Positions 1 through 5,103 of a DNA stretch of 5,990 nt are shown one piece after another; positions within the stretch are counted from its first letter, which is position 1; the number at the start of each line of letters is the position of its first letter. Both the position numbers and the translations under genes were made by a program. The notes below the pieces were generated by a model. The model was not told the DNA's origin. It did no database searches and saw nothing but the letters and a program-made list of their open reading frames with translations. Source of the DNA: Nitrospirae bacterium RIFCSPLOW2_12_42_9 (GTDB taxonomy: Bacteria > Nitrospirota > 9FT-COMBO-42-15 > HDB-SIOI813); contig MHER01000135.1 of the NCBI GenBank assembly GCA_001805205.1, positions 1 through 5,990 of the forward strand. Reading direction: 5' to 3'.

Positions 1-10
1 TAAATTTATT

Positions 11-50
11 TATGATATGGATAGGGGGGACATGTGTTCCCCCTTACCCC
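11..50. repeat. Dispersed hairpin repeat, copy 1
   Basis: This is an imperfect inverted repeat with arms 19-30 and 38-49 around a 7-base loop. The core is GGGGGA (25-30) pairing with TCCCCC (38-43), extended by a G-T wobble and A-T pairs, then a mismatch at 21/47 and two more G-C pairs. The hairpin and its left flank (GATATGGATA) recur at 731-781 in the same orientation, so this is a repeat family and not a chance palindrome. The T-rich run after it (51-61) could make it work as a rho-independent terminator for + strand transcripts entering from the left. The window starts inside the left flank, so the true left edge is not visible. Confidence 0.7.
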
Positions 51-68
51 TTATTCTTTTTGATAATT

Positions 69-182
69 TCATCTTTTGTGGTTATAGTAATGTTTCTGAC
101 GAGCCTTACTCACGATTTCTTTTAAATTCGCCACAATATAGCCTTCAATCCACTTTTTATTCTTTGTTCCCTCATGGTTCTG
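69..182 (-). pseudogene. C-terminal remnant of an unrecognised protein
   Basis: On the - strand an open frame of 37 codons ends at a TGA (69-71) and reads QNHEGTKNKKWIEGYIVANL followed by a lysine/arginine-rich amphipathic tail ending NHKR. The frame stays open to about 203, where it meets an in-frame TAG at 204-206, and it contains no ATG, GTG or TTG start. The residue mix (W, G, Y and a regular helix-like pattern of N-L-K-E-I-V) looks more like protein than random AT-rich DNA. I read it as the broken 3' end of a small gene whose start has been lost. I do not recognise the family. It sits back to back with the antitoxin promoter and just upstream of hairpin copy 1. Confidence 0.25.
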
Positions 183-240
183 TAATAAAATTATAAAAAT
201 GAACTATGTACCGTGATCATTGAATGAGAGAGGTTTTTAT

Positions 241-269
241 TTGAAGAATTATAAGATGTATGATATAAA
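241..269 (+). promoter_or_regulatory. Sigma70-like promoter of the antitoxin gene
   Basis: A -35 element TTGAAG (241-246) is separated by exactly 17 bases from a -10 element TATAAA (264-269), which is preceded by TGA (261-263) and so also fits an extended -10. Transcription would start near 276, giving a leader of about 27 bases before the ATG at 303. The leader contains a Shine-Dalgarno TAGGAG at 289-294, 8 bases from the start. A second TATAAT at 284-289 overlaps the ribosome site and has no good -35. Confidence 0.6.
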
Positions 270-302
270 TTTAAAACGGTTATTATAATAGGAGCGAATA
301 AT

Positions 303-494
303 ATGAAGGTAATTATAGAAATAGAAAAAGATGAAGAATTTGAAAAGATTAAAAAGGCCCTTAAGGGTGAAGCTATTACTATTGTAAAATCAAGAAGTGA
401 AAGAGAAAAGATTTTGGAAGCAATTTTCAAGAAATACAATGTGAGTTTACCTAAAAACTACAAATTCAATAGGGAAGAGATACATGCCAGATAG
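303..494 (+). CDS. VapB-type antitoxin (PIN-toxin partner)
   Basis: This 63-residue protein is very likely the antitoxin of a type II toxin-antitoxin pair: it would bind and silence a PIN-domain ribonuclease and, with it, repress its own promoter. The layout matches a family of short antitoxins paired with PIN toxins: an N-terminal strand MKVIIEIE, a charged helix (residues 11-22), a basic patch KSRSEREK (29-36) and the C-terminal signature LPKNYKFNREEIHAR (49-63), close to the common KFDREE-H-R ending. The start is supported by TAGGAG 8 bases upstream and a promoter at 241-269. Its last 11 bases overlap the toxin start at 484, the usual coupling in vapBC operons. The toxin is truncated, so this antitoxin is probably now an orphan. 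Family assignment is by recalled motif, not by a search. Confidence 0.75.
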   Translation: MKVIIEIEKDEEFEKIKKALKGEAITIVKSRSEREKILEAIFKKYNVSLPKNYKFNREEIHAR

Positions 495-639
495 AGTTTT
501 TATTGACACGAATATTCTCATATATTTTATAAGCAATGAAAAAAAGAAAAAATTGGGAGCAAAAGAAATAATGTTCTCTAATAAGGAAGTGTATATCAGC
601 GCCCAAGTCATTAGTGAATTTATAAGTGACAATTATTAA
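484..639 (+). pseudogene. VapC-like PIN-domain toxin, truncated
   Basis: The frame opening at ATG 484 encodes 51 residues and ends at TAA 637-639. It starts MPDRVFIDTNILIYF, the hallmark of a PIN ribonuclease with the first catalytic aspartate D8 followed by T9-N10, and continues to YISAQVISEF, which carries the second conserved acid E45. VapC toxins are usually about 130-140 residues. Everything after the second acid is missing, including the DALI-type helix with the remaining metal-binding acids. No continuation is visible in any frame between 640 and 910. The protein therefore should not cut RNA. The start overlaps the antitoxin by 11 bases. The break is followed by unrelated sequence and then by hairpin copy 2, which suggests loss of the 3' half through an insertion or deletion tied to that repeat. 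Confidence 0.8.
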
Positions 640-730
640 TCCATTCAAACATATTTAAAGTTTCCCAAAAATCTCCCCGCCGCTACTTTATCCACGAAGA
701 GGTTGGAAAGGAGACATTTATCAGCACAAT

Positions 731-781
731 AATTTTATTTGTGATATGGATAAGGGGGGATCCCGTGTTCCCCCTTTATCT
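731..781. repeat. Dispersed hairpin repeat, copy 2
   Basis: A near-perfect hairpin: GATAAGGGGGGA (749-760) pairs with TCCCCCTTTATC (769-780) over 12 positions with a single G-T wobble, around the 8-base loop TCCCGTGT. The left flank (731-750) matches copy 1, sharing TTATTT, TGATATGGATA and the G-run. The two copies differ in the lower stem and loop but both keep pairing, so the structure appears to be what is conserved. No T-tract follows directly, so terminator function is less clear than for copy 1. It may be a REP-like or miniature mobile element. The segment 660-730 before it, which contains CCCCGCCGC, may belong to the same unit. No gene is visible in 640-910. Confidence 0.7.
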
Positions 782-794
782 CTCTATAAATATA

Positions 795-851
795 TGCCTA
801 CCAGGCAATATTTTTGCTTAAAAGCAAATTTGTGGGCGTATATATTTGCCT
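795..851. other. Nested and competing inverted repeats
   Basis: Three inverted repeats lie within 57 bases. TGCCT (795-799) pairs with AGGCA (803-807) around a 3-base loop. TTTGCTT (813-819) pairs with AAGCAAA (822-828). AGGCAATAT (803-811) can pair with ATATTTGCCT (842-851) with one bulge, enclosing the second hairpin. The first and third pairings share 803-807 and exclude each other. This could be an RNA with two alternative folds, the subterminal end of a mobile element, or a transcription stop between the dead toxin locus and the convergent methyltransferase gene. Only the pairings are seen; the function is unknown. Confidence 0.4.
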
Positions 852-910
852 AGAGGGAAAGGTTTCTGATTCTATACAAAGGAAAAAACCGCTGATGCAT
901 GCTGTTGCAA

Positions 911-1966
911 TTACTTCTTTTTTTTATTTCCCATACCTTTATGTTTAATATTTTTTGCTTTCGGTTTTATCTTTTTTCTGTATGCTACTTCATTTTCCCG
1001 CAAGAAAGAATGTCCCTGTTTTAAGTTGCTTTGGTCCATGTTCTCAAAAGTTGTTGAAGAGTTTAACTGTGGAAACTCTTTTATTCTATCCTCTGCTAAG
1101 TCAACATATCTTTTATCAATATCGTAGCCGACATAAAAACGTTTTGCCTTCAAAGCAGCAATACAGGTTGACCCACTTCCCACAAATGGGTCAAGTATTA
1201 CCTCATCTTTAAACGTGTAAAACTGTATTAATCTGTATGGAAGTTCTATAGGAAATGGAGCCGGATGCCCCACCTTTCGTGCAGACTCAGCGGGGAAAGT
1301 CCAGACACTCTTTGAAAATTCTAAAAATTCATTTTTTGAAATGGTGTTCTGTCTCAGTGTTGGTGTTTTTCTTGTAAATGTTTGTTTACAAAATACCAGA
1401 ATGTATTCATGGATATCCCTGAGAGTAGGATTCGCAGCGGACAGCCAGCTCCCCCATGCCGTTGATGGGCTGGCACTGGATGCCTTATTCCAGATAATTT
1501 CTCCTCTCATTAGATAACCTATATCCAGCATATCTTCAATAATATAACTATGTAAAGGAATATATGGTTTTCTTCCAAGATTGGCTACATTTACACATGC
1601 CCTTCCTCCTGGAACAAGTACCCTATGGACTTCTGAGAAAACTGCTTTTAACAACAACCTATACTCACCGAGTGAAAGGTTTCTGTCGTACACTTTCCCA
1701 ACATTATACGGAGGTGAAGTCACCATCATGTGGATAGAATTGTCCGGTAACTCGTCCATTTTAACACTACTTTTGCAGAGGATTTTATTAAGCACTGATG
1801 GATTAAGCTGGTTTTCAATATAGTCTACCCTCTTTTCTGTTTCCAGTCCTTCATAAAGTCGGCTATTATAAAATTTTGAGGAGTCATGGTTGATCCTTCC
1901 AGGAGTACCAAATGCACTGGTTACAGTTCCTTTCCGTCTAATCTTTTTTACAAGCCCATCATCCAT
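911..1966 (-). CDS. Type II DNA amino-methyltransferase (beta class, likely N4-cytosine)
   Basis: This 351-residue enzyme would transfer a methyl group from S-adenosylmethionine to an exocyclic amino group in the operon's recognition site, shielding host DNA from the partner nuclease. Motif order shows the beta class: catalytic motif IV TSPPY (residues 83-87) comes first, a variable target-recognition stretch follows (about 150-225), then motif X-like GHPAPFPIELPYRLI (233-247) and the AdoMet-binding motif I DPFVGSGST (259-267), followed by FYVGYDID (277-284). A serine in S-P-P-Y is common in N4-cytosine enzymes, while N6-adenine enzymes usually have DPPY, so N4-cytosine is likelier but not certain. 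The N-terminal SAFGTPGRINHDSSKFY (17-33) resembles a segment seen in this subgroup. The tail is lysine-rich and ends in an A8 coding run. The start has AAGGAG 7 bases upstream. All motifs are intact; the target site cannot be read from sequence. Confidence 0.92.
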   Translation of the reverse strand: MDDGLVKKIRRKGTVTSAFGTPGRINHDSSKFYNSRLYEGLETEKRVDYIENQLNPSVLNKILCKSSVKMDELPDNSIHMMVTSPPYNVGKVYDRNLSLGEYRLLLKAVFSEVHRVLVPGGRACVNVANLGRKPYIPLHSYIIEDMLDIGYLMRGEIIWNKASSASPSTAWGSWLSAANPTLRDIHEYILVFCKQTFTRKTPTLRQNTISKNEFLEFSKSVWTFPAESARKVGHPAPFPIELPYRLIQFYTFKDEVILDPFVGSGSTCIAALKAKRFYVGYDIDKRYVDLAEDRIKEFPQLNSSTTFENMDQSNLKQGHSFLRENEVAYRKKIKPKAKNIKHKGMGNKKKK

Positions 1967-1972
1967 CGTTTT

Positions 1973-1978
1973 CTCCTT
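1973..1978 (-). promoter_or_regulatory. Ribosome binding site overlapping the upstream stop codon
   Basis: On the - strand AAGGAG lies 6 bases before the methyltransferase ATG (1964-1966), and its AA is shared with the TAA stop (1977-1979) of the endonuclease. This strong site decides the methyltransferase start. It implies that ribosomes ending the nuclease can reinitiate, so the two proteins are made in linked amounts. The nuclease itself has only a weak site, which would favour more methyltransferase than nuclease. Confidence 0.8.
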
Positions 1979-2858
1979 ATGAATTTCGTATGAGGTCTAA
2001 GAATCTATGCGCTTTCTCTTCGAATGTATTCTCTCGATTGGCGATCTCAATTATTCTCCCTAATGATTTTTTAGATTGCATACTTGAGAAAAACTTTCTT
2101 TCTTCATTCAATAAACTAATTGTTTCTTTTTTTAACTCATCAAAACTATCAAATCTATAAAATCCACGGTGTAGAGTGTTTTTGATATTCTCACCATCAT
2201 TATCTAAGGGTCTTGGATTAACTGACCAAAAACCTTGAACTACACCACTCTTTTTTAAGTGATCAACTTTATCACAGTAGCTTTGTGTAACCGGGGTATT
2301 TCCTATAATAATGATAGGGATACTGGACGCTTTATCACTTGAGACTCTAATGTTAATACTCTTACCTATCCCCTTTAACATCGTATCGGATCTTAAAAGA
2401 CCTGGATTACCTTGATGTGTCCTATAATCCCCGAGACATAATAGTTCTTTTTTAGAACCTGCCATCCTCAATTCCCAATTCCAAACTACAGACATTTTGA
2501 CTTCAAAAATGAGAAGAATGTTTTCAGGTTCTTGTATCGTATTTTTATTCTTACAAATAGAAAGATCAGCCCTCGATTTATTGGATAAACCAATCTCTTC
2601 ACAGATTACTCCCTGAACAGCATACCCGCCCATCTCCTCTGCAATTTCACCAAAAAGATATTTGCACCACTTTTCTGTATAAGATCCAATAAAAGCGTTT
2701 CGACTCTGAAGAGTTTCAGTTTTACCTTTATGGTTTTTTGGCCAGTAGGCATAATAATGTCCATCATCAGCAATATAAAATAATTGTTCCGGAGTTGCTA
2801 TCTTCAAAGAACTTACAAAGAAATCTATCTCTTGTTGTTTATTCCACAATGTGTTCAT
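1977..2858 (-). CDS. Type II restriction endonuclease, PD-(D/E)XK fold
   Basis: This 293-residue protein is the probable cutting partner of the adjacent methyltransferase: it would cleave unmethylated DNA at a shared site with Mg2+. The evidence is the pairing plus a plausible nuclease core: RADLSI (residues 96-101, D98), then about 20 residues later a hydrophobic strand LLIFEVK (115-121) giving E119-x-K121, the D...ExK catalytic signature. E63 in the preceding helix SYTEKW (59-64) or E88 could be an additional metal-site acid. A second hydrophobic strand, SIPIIIIGN (179-187), fits the central sheet. There is no signal peptide or membrane segment. Length is normal for a type II enzyme. The frame is intact and the promoter at 2886-2914 gives a leader of about 20 bases with only a weak GAG ribosome site. 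I do not recognise the specificity. A non-restriction role is unlikely given the 10-base spacing to the methyltransferase. Confidence 0.8.
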   Translation of the reverse strand: MNTLWNKQQEIDFFVSSLKIATPEQLFYIADDGHYYAYWPKNHKGKTETLQSRNAFIGSYTEKWCKYLFGEIAEEMGGYAVQGVICEEIGLSNKSRADLSICKNKNTIQEPENILLIFEVKMSVVWNWELRMAGSKKELLCLGDYRTHQGNPGLLRSDTMLKGIGKSINIRVSSDKASSIPIIIIGNTPVTQSYCDKVDHLKKSGVVQGFWSVNPRPLDNDGENIKNTLHRGFYRFDSFDELKKETISLLNEERKFFSSMQSKKSLGRIIEIANRENTFEEKAHRFLDLIRNS

Positions 2859-2885
2859 ATAAAAATCTCGAATATTACCACTGTC

Positions 2886-2914
2886 AGTATAATAGTTTGT
2901 ACTATAGTAGTAAA
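2886..2914 (-). promoter_or_regulatory. Restriction operon promoter with operator-like palindrome
   Basis: On the - strand TTTACT (2914-2909) and TATACT (2891-2886) are spaced 17 bases apart and lie 28 bases or more before the endonuclease ATG at 2858, predicting a start near 2879. Between them sits the perfect 10-base palindrome TACTATAGTA (2900-2909), overlapping the end of the -35. Its ACT-AT-AGT half-sites recall the C-box operators that controller proteins bind in some restriction operons. No controller gene is visible in the window, so regulation by such a protein is only a possibility. Confidence 0.45.
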
Positions 2915-2997
2915 TTTCAAAATGGATGCCAGATCTATTTCTACAATTGACTGGGGCGTGTGATAAGGATTAAGATAGATATAGGGATTGTGCTTTA

Positions 2998-3009
2998 TAT
3001 ACATGTATA
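2998..3009. repeat. 12-base perfect palindrome TATACATGTATA
   Basis: A perfect palindrome lies in the 205-base gap between the restriction operon start (2858) and the end of the small basic protein gene (3064). In DNA this AT-rich it could arise by chance. It could be an operator for a promoter in the gap. The rest of the gap (2915-3063) shows no gene, convincing terminator or RNA. Confidence 0.2.
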
Positions 3010-3063
3010 AAAACAGGGCATATCTGTCCTCAGTTCAATGCAATTTATTGTGTTTCCGACTGC

Positions 3064-3264
3064 TCACTTCCTTAACCTCCAGGGAATAATATTTCTCAAT
3101 TCAGGATGGAGGGTTGCAGTAATTTCCTGAAGTTTAATGAGTTCTCTAATCTTAACTTCCATGGGTTTCCTTGCCCATATCTTGCGCATCTGCTCCTTGG
3201 ATTTGAAAAGTTGTTTATTGAACTTTCGAGCCTGCTTAAAATATTCCTCTTTACTCTTTGACAT
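3064..3264 (-). CDS. Small basic protein coupled to a nucleotidyltransferase
   Basis: This is a 66-residue, strongly basic protein (19 K/R against 7 E) that I cannot assign to a named family. The first 30 residues form a lysine-rich, probably helical stretch. The rest reads like a conserved small domain: KIRELIKLQEITATLHPEL (38-56) followed by the short ending IIPWRLRK. I have an impression of similar IRELIKLQEI...PWR proteins beside small nucleotidyltransferases, but cannot verify it here. The ATG at 3264 lies inside the last codons of the upstream gene, overlapping it by 14 bases, with only a weak GGA-type ribosome site, so its translation is probably coupled. The basic charge would suit RNA or DNA binding, or binding an acidic partner. 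Antitoxin or substrate-docking roles for its neighbour are inference. Confidence 0.7.
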   Translation of the reverse strand: MSKSKEEYFKQARKFNKQLFKSKEQMRKIWARKPMEVKIRELIKLQEITATLHPELRNIIPWRLRK

Positions 3265-3751
3265 ATTTTTTCCAATTTTTCTGCAAATCGTAACGTTTTA
3301 GAATATCTTTCAAAAGAGTTTTGTCTAAATCTACCTCTCCCCTCAGTAAATCGACCTTTTTCAAATCTTGAGGCCTTCCTGTCTGTAATGCTATCGCCAA
3401 CAGATATTCAGGCCGCAGAACCTTTACCTTAGTTTTGCCATAGGGTTTTTCGATTGAATTATACAGCGCCTCCAGGGTAAGTTCGTTATATGCAGCGATG
3501 AAATCAACAGGGATTCCGCCAATTATAAAATATTGTCCTTCCATTACAAAACCGGCATTTTTCAGATATTCATATATGGAACCAAGGTGGACAATCCCTG
3601 ACTTTGTCATTTGAGGTGCGACGAATATATCCACATCCTTAGTGTTTATGGTCTCAGTATAGAATATAACTCCCACAGCCCCACCAATAGCATAACTCTC
3701 TATAATTTTCTTCGAAACAAGCTCTTTTAAAACCTGTATTACCTTTTCCAT
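3251..3751 (-). CDS. Nucleotidyltransferase-fold protein (possible toxin of a two-gene module)
   Basis: This 166-residue protein belongs to the minimal nucleotidyltransferase superfamily, which moves a nucleotide from an NTP to a target such as tRNA or protein. The signs are YAIGGAVGVIFY (residues 20-31, with the G23-G24 turn), TKDVDIFV (37-44, metal-binding D39 and D41), and a third acid at PVDF (D83). The ending RPEYLLAIALQTGRPQDLKKVDLL (113-136) matches the alpha-helical tail of AbiEii/MNT-like proteins, where the R-P-x-D-L stretch follows a substrate-contact helix. All three acids are present, so it is probably active. The start at 3751 gives the expected N-terminus just before the first helix; no clear ribosome site precedes it, but TAAAAT lies 8 bases upstream, so a short or absent leader is possible. 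It is not a standard AbiE pair: there is no upstream AbiEi. The target is unknown. Confidence 0.8.
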   Translation of the reverse strand: MEKVIQVLKELVSKKIIESYAIGGAVGVIFYTETINTKDVDIFVAPQMTKSGIVHLGSIYEYLKNAGFVMEGQYFIIGGIPVDFIAAYNELTLEALYNSIEKPYGKTKVKVLRPEYLLAIALQTGRPQDLKKVDLLRGEVDLDKTLLKDILKRYDLQKNWKKYVKE

Positions 3752-3791
3752 ATTGGGATATTTTAATTTATCTGAGGAGAAAAGGGAATAG

Positions 3792-3839
3792 CGGAAAATA
3801 TCCGATACGGAAAATTCCGAAAATTCGAAATTCCGGGGA
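3792..3839. repeat. Degenerate short tandem repeats at the base-composition boundary
   Basis: The intergenic stretch holds CGGAAAAT (3792-3799), CGGAAAAT (3808-3815), CCGAAAATT (3817-3825) and CGAAATT (3826-3832), followed by CCGGGGAC. Unit spacing shrinks from 16 to 9 bases, so this is a decayed array and not a clean one. It sits between two divergently read genes and marks the change from the AT-rich accessory part to the housekeeping part. The AATTCCGGGGAC end recalls sequences near IS200-like transposases, but no transposase is present here. Confidence 0.35.
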
Positions 3840-3936
3840 CGCCTTACTTATTTTTTGAAGCGTTATTCCAACAAAACCTCTTTTTGACAACGGTTCCCTC
3901 TGTAATCCTGGATACTCTCAGTTCAGGTCGAGTCTG

Positions 3937-3945
3937 TGATATAAT
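3937..3945 (+). promoter_or_regulatory. Extended -10 promoter immediately before the GTG start
   Basis: TGATATAAT is a perfect extended -10 (TGN followed by consensus TATAAT at 3940-3945). No good -35 lies at 16-18 bases upstream; a TTGACA exists at 3884-3889 but is 50 bases away and does not pair with it. Transcription would begin about 3951-3953, at the GTG start itself, and no Shine-Dalgarno is present, which points to a leaderless mRNA. Confidence 0.5.
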
Positions 3946-3951
3946 TCTTGC

Positions 3952-5073
3952 GTGGACACGATCGAAAAACTGAAGATCCTTTCGGCAGATTCACAGTACG
4001 ATCTTGCTTGTGCCTGTGGCACTGGCAAGGACGAGCACCGGAGGAGGGGGCTGGATGGCAAATGGCTCTATCCGGTGACGCTGCCTGATGGCGGCTATAC
4101 CGTCCTTCTGAAGACCCTCCTCTCCAATGCATGTTCCAGGGACTGTAAGTATTGCCCTTTAAGGTCGGATAAGGATACACGGCGATGTACACTCAAACCT
4201 GAAGAAGCCGCCTCAATATTTATGGATTATCTGAAAAGGCGGAAGGTCTCCGGACTTTTTTTAAGTTCCGGTGTGATAGGTACCCCGGATTACACCATGG
4301 AAAAAATAAATTCCGTTGCCAGGTTTCTCAGATACAAATATCATTTCAGGGGTTATATCCACCTGAAGGTCATTCCAGGGGCCTCGGATGCAGCGATCGA
4401 GGACTCCATTTCCTTAGCCAGTGCTGTCTCTCTCAACATTGAAGCACCAGGGGAAAAGCGATTTAATCTCCTTTCTGACAAAAAAGACTATAAGCAGGAT
4501 ATAATCCGTCCGATGAAACTCCTCTCGAAGCTGACATCTAAGGGGGCCCGGTTTTCACGGGTCAAGTGCACCACCCAGTTTATTGTCGGGGCTTCGGATG
4601 AGACCGACTCGGAGATTGTAAAATACATATTCGGCCTATATAACCGCCTGAATTTCAACCGGGTCTATTTCTCGGCTTATCAGAAAGGTTCCGGAGATCC
4701 TGGCATCCCCGGGGAAACCCGTACCATGTCCAATCCTGACCAATCCTTTATGAGGGAGCACCGTTTATATCAGGTGGACTATCTTATACGCAGATACGGT
4801 TTTACAGAAAAGGATATCTACTTTGACCACGAAGGTCAATTAATGCAGGACAGAGACCCGAAAGAGGTCTGGGCAGAGAGACACCCTGAGTATTATCCTG
4901 TAAGAATCAATTCTTCAGCCAGGGAGGCCCTGCTAAGAGTACCTGGTATTGGCCTTGATACAGCAGGCAGGATATTGAAAATGCGGAGCGACAGAAGGAT
5001 TAGATGTCTCGAAGATCTGGGCATCAGGGGGAAAAGGCTTGAAAAGGTGAAAGGGTATGTGATCTTCGAGTAA
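3952..5073 (+). CDS. Putative DNA modification/repair radical SAM protein
   Basis: This 373-residue protein would use a [4Fe-4S] cluster and S-adenosylmethionine to make a 5'-deoxyadenosyl radical. It fits the family often annotated as putative DNA modification/repair radical SAM protein, usually linked to a uracil-DNA-glycosylase-like gene; its substrate is not known. The cluster motif is NACSRDCKYCP with C61, C65 and C68. The N-terminal EKLKILSADSQYDLACACG matches the usual family opening, with C20 in its conserved place and an extra C22. NIEAPGE (162-168) fits the AdoMet-binding barrel. The C-terminus holds a helix-hairpin-helix DNA-binding motif, LLRVPGIG (327-334) and DLGIRGKRL. The GTG start gives the family N-terminus but has no ribosome site; see the promoter directly upstream. 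The expected glycosylase partner is not adjacent: the next gene, 30 bases on, is pntA. The frame is intact. Confidence 0.88.
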   Translation: MDTIEKLKILSADSQYDLACACGTGKDEHRRRGLDGKWLYPVTLPDGGYTVLLKTLLSNACSRDCKYCPLRSDKDTRRCTLKPEEAASIFMDYLKRRKVSGLFLSSGVIGTPDYTMEKINSVARFLRYKYHFRGYIHLKVIPGASDAAIEDSISLASAVSLNIEAPGEKRFNLLSDKKDYKQDIIRPMKLLSKLTSKGARFSRVKCTTQFIVGASDETDSEIVKYIFGLYNRLNFNRVYFSAYQKGSGDPGIPGETRTMSNPDQSFMREHRLYQVDYLIRRYGFTEKDIYFDHEGQLMQDRDPKEVWAERHPEYYPVRINSSAREALLRVPGIGLDTAGRILKMRSDRRIRCLEDLGIRGKRLEKVKGYVIFE

Positions 5074-5103
5074 TCCCTTATCCTGAATCTTGTAGGGTGT
5101 GCT

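Noticed and set aside
191..439. - strand open frame of 82 codons
   Set aside because: It lies opposite the antitoxin and its promoter, and its hydrophobic low-complexity product is what the reverse of AT-rich coding DNA gives.
447..648. - strand frames of about 60 codons opposite the toxin remnant
   Set aside because: They are shadows of the PIN-domain fragment with no ribosome site or recognisable motif.
860..910. Rho-independent terminator after the methyltransferase
   Set aside because: The - strand has a T6 run after GCATGCATCAGCGG, but I found no stem of useful length directly before it.
955..1823. + strand open frames at 955-1212 and 1581-1823
   Set aside because: Both lie wholly inside the methyltransferase gene on the other strand, whose motifs are intact.
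3005..3030. Terminator after the small basic protein gene
   Set aside because: Only a 4-base ACAG/CTGT stem precedes the T run on the - strand, too weak to call.
3251..3751. Standard AbiE phage-exclusion pair
   Set aside because: No AbiEi-type winged-helix antitoxin lies upstream, and the downstream partner is only 66 residues.
3792..3839. CRISPR-like array
   Set aside because: Units are 7-9 bases with irregular, shrinking spacing; there are no repeats of 23-40 bases, unique spacers or cas genes.
3923..4192. - strand 89-codon frame
   Set aside because: It overlaps the N-terminal part and iron-sulphur motif of the radical SAM gene; the product has no domain signs.
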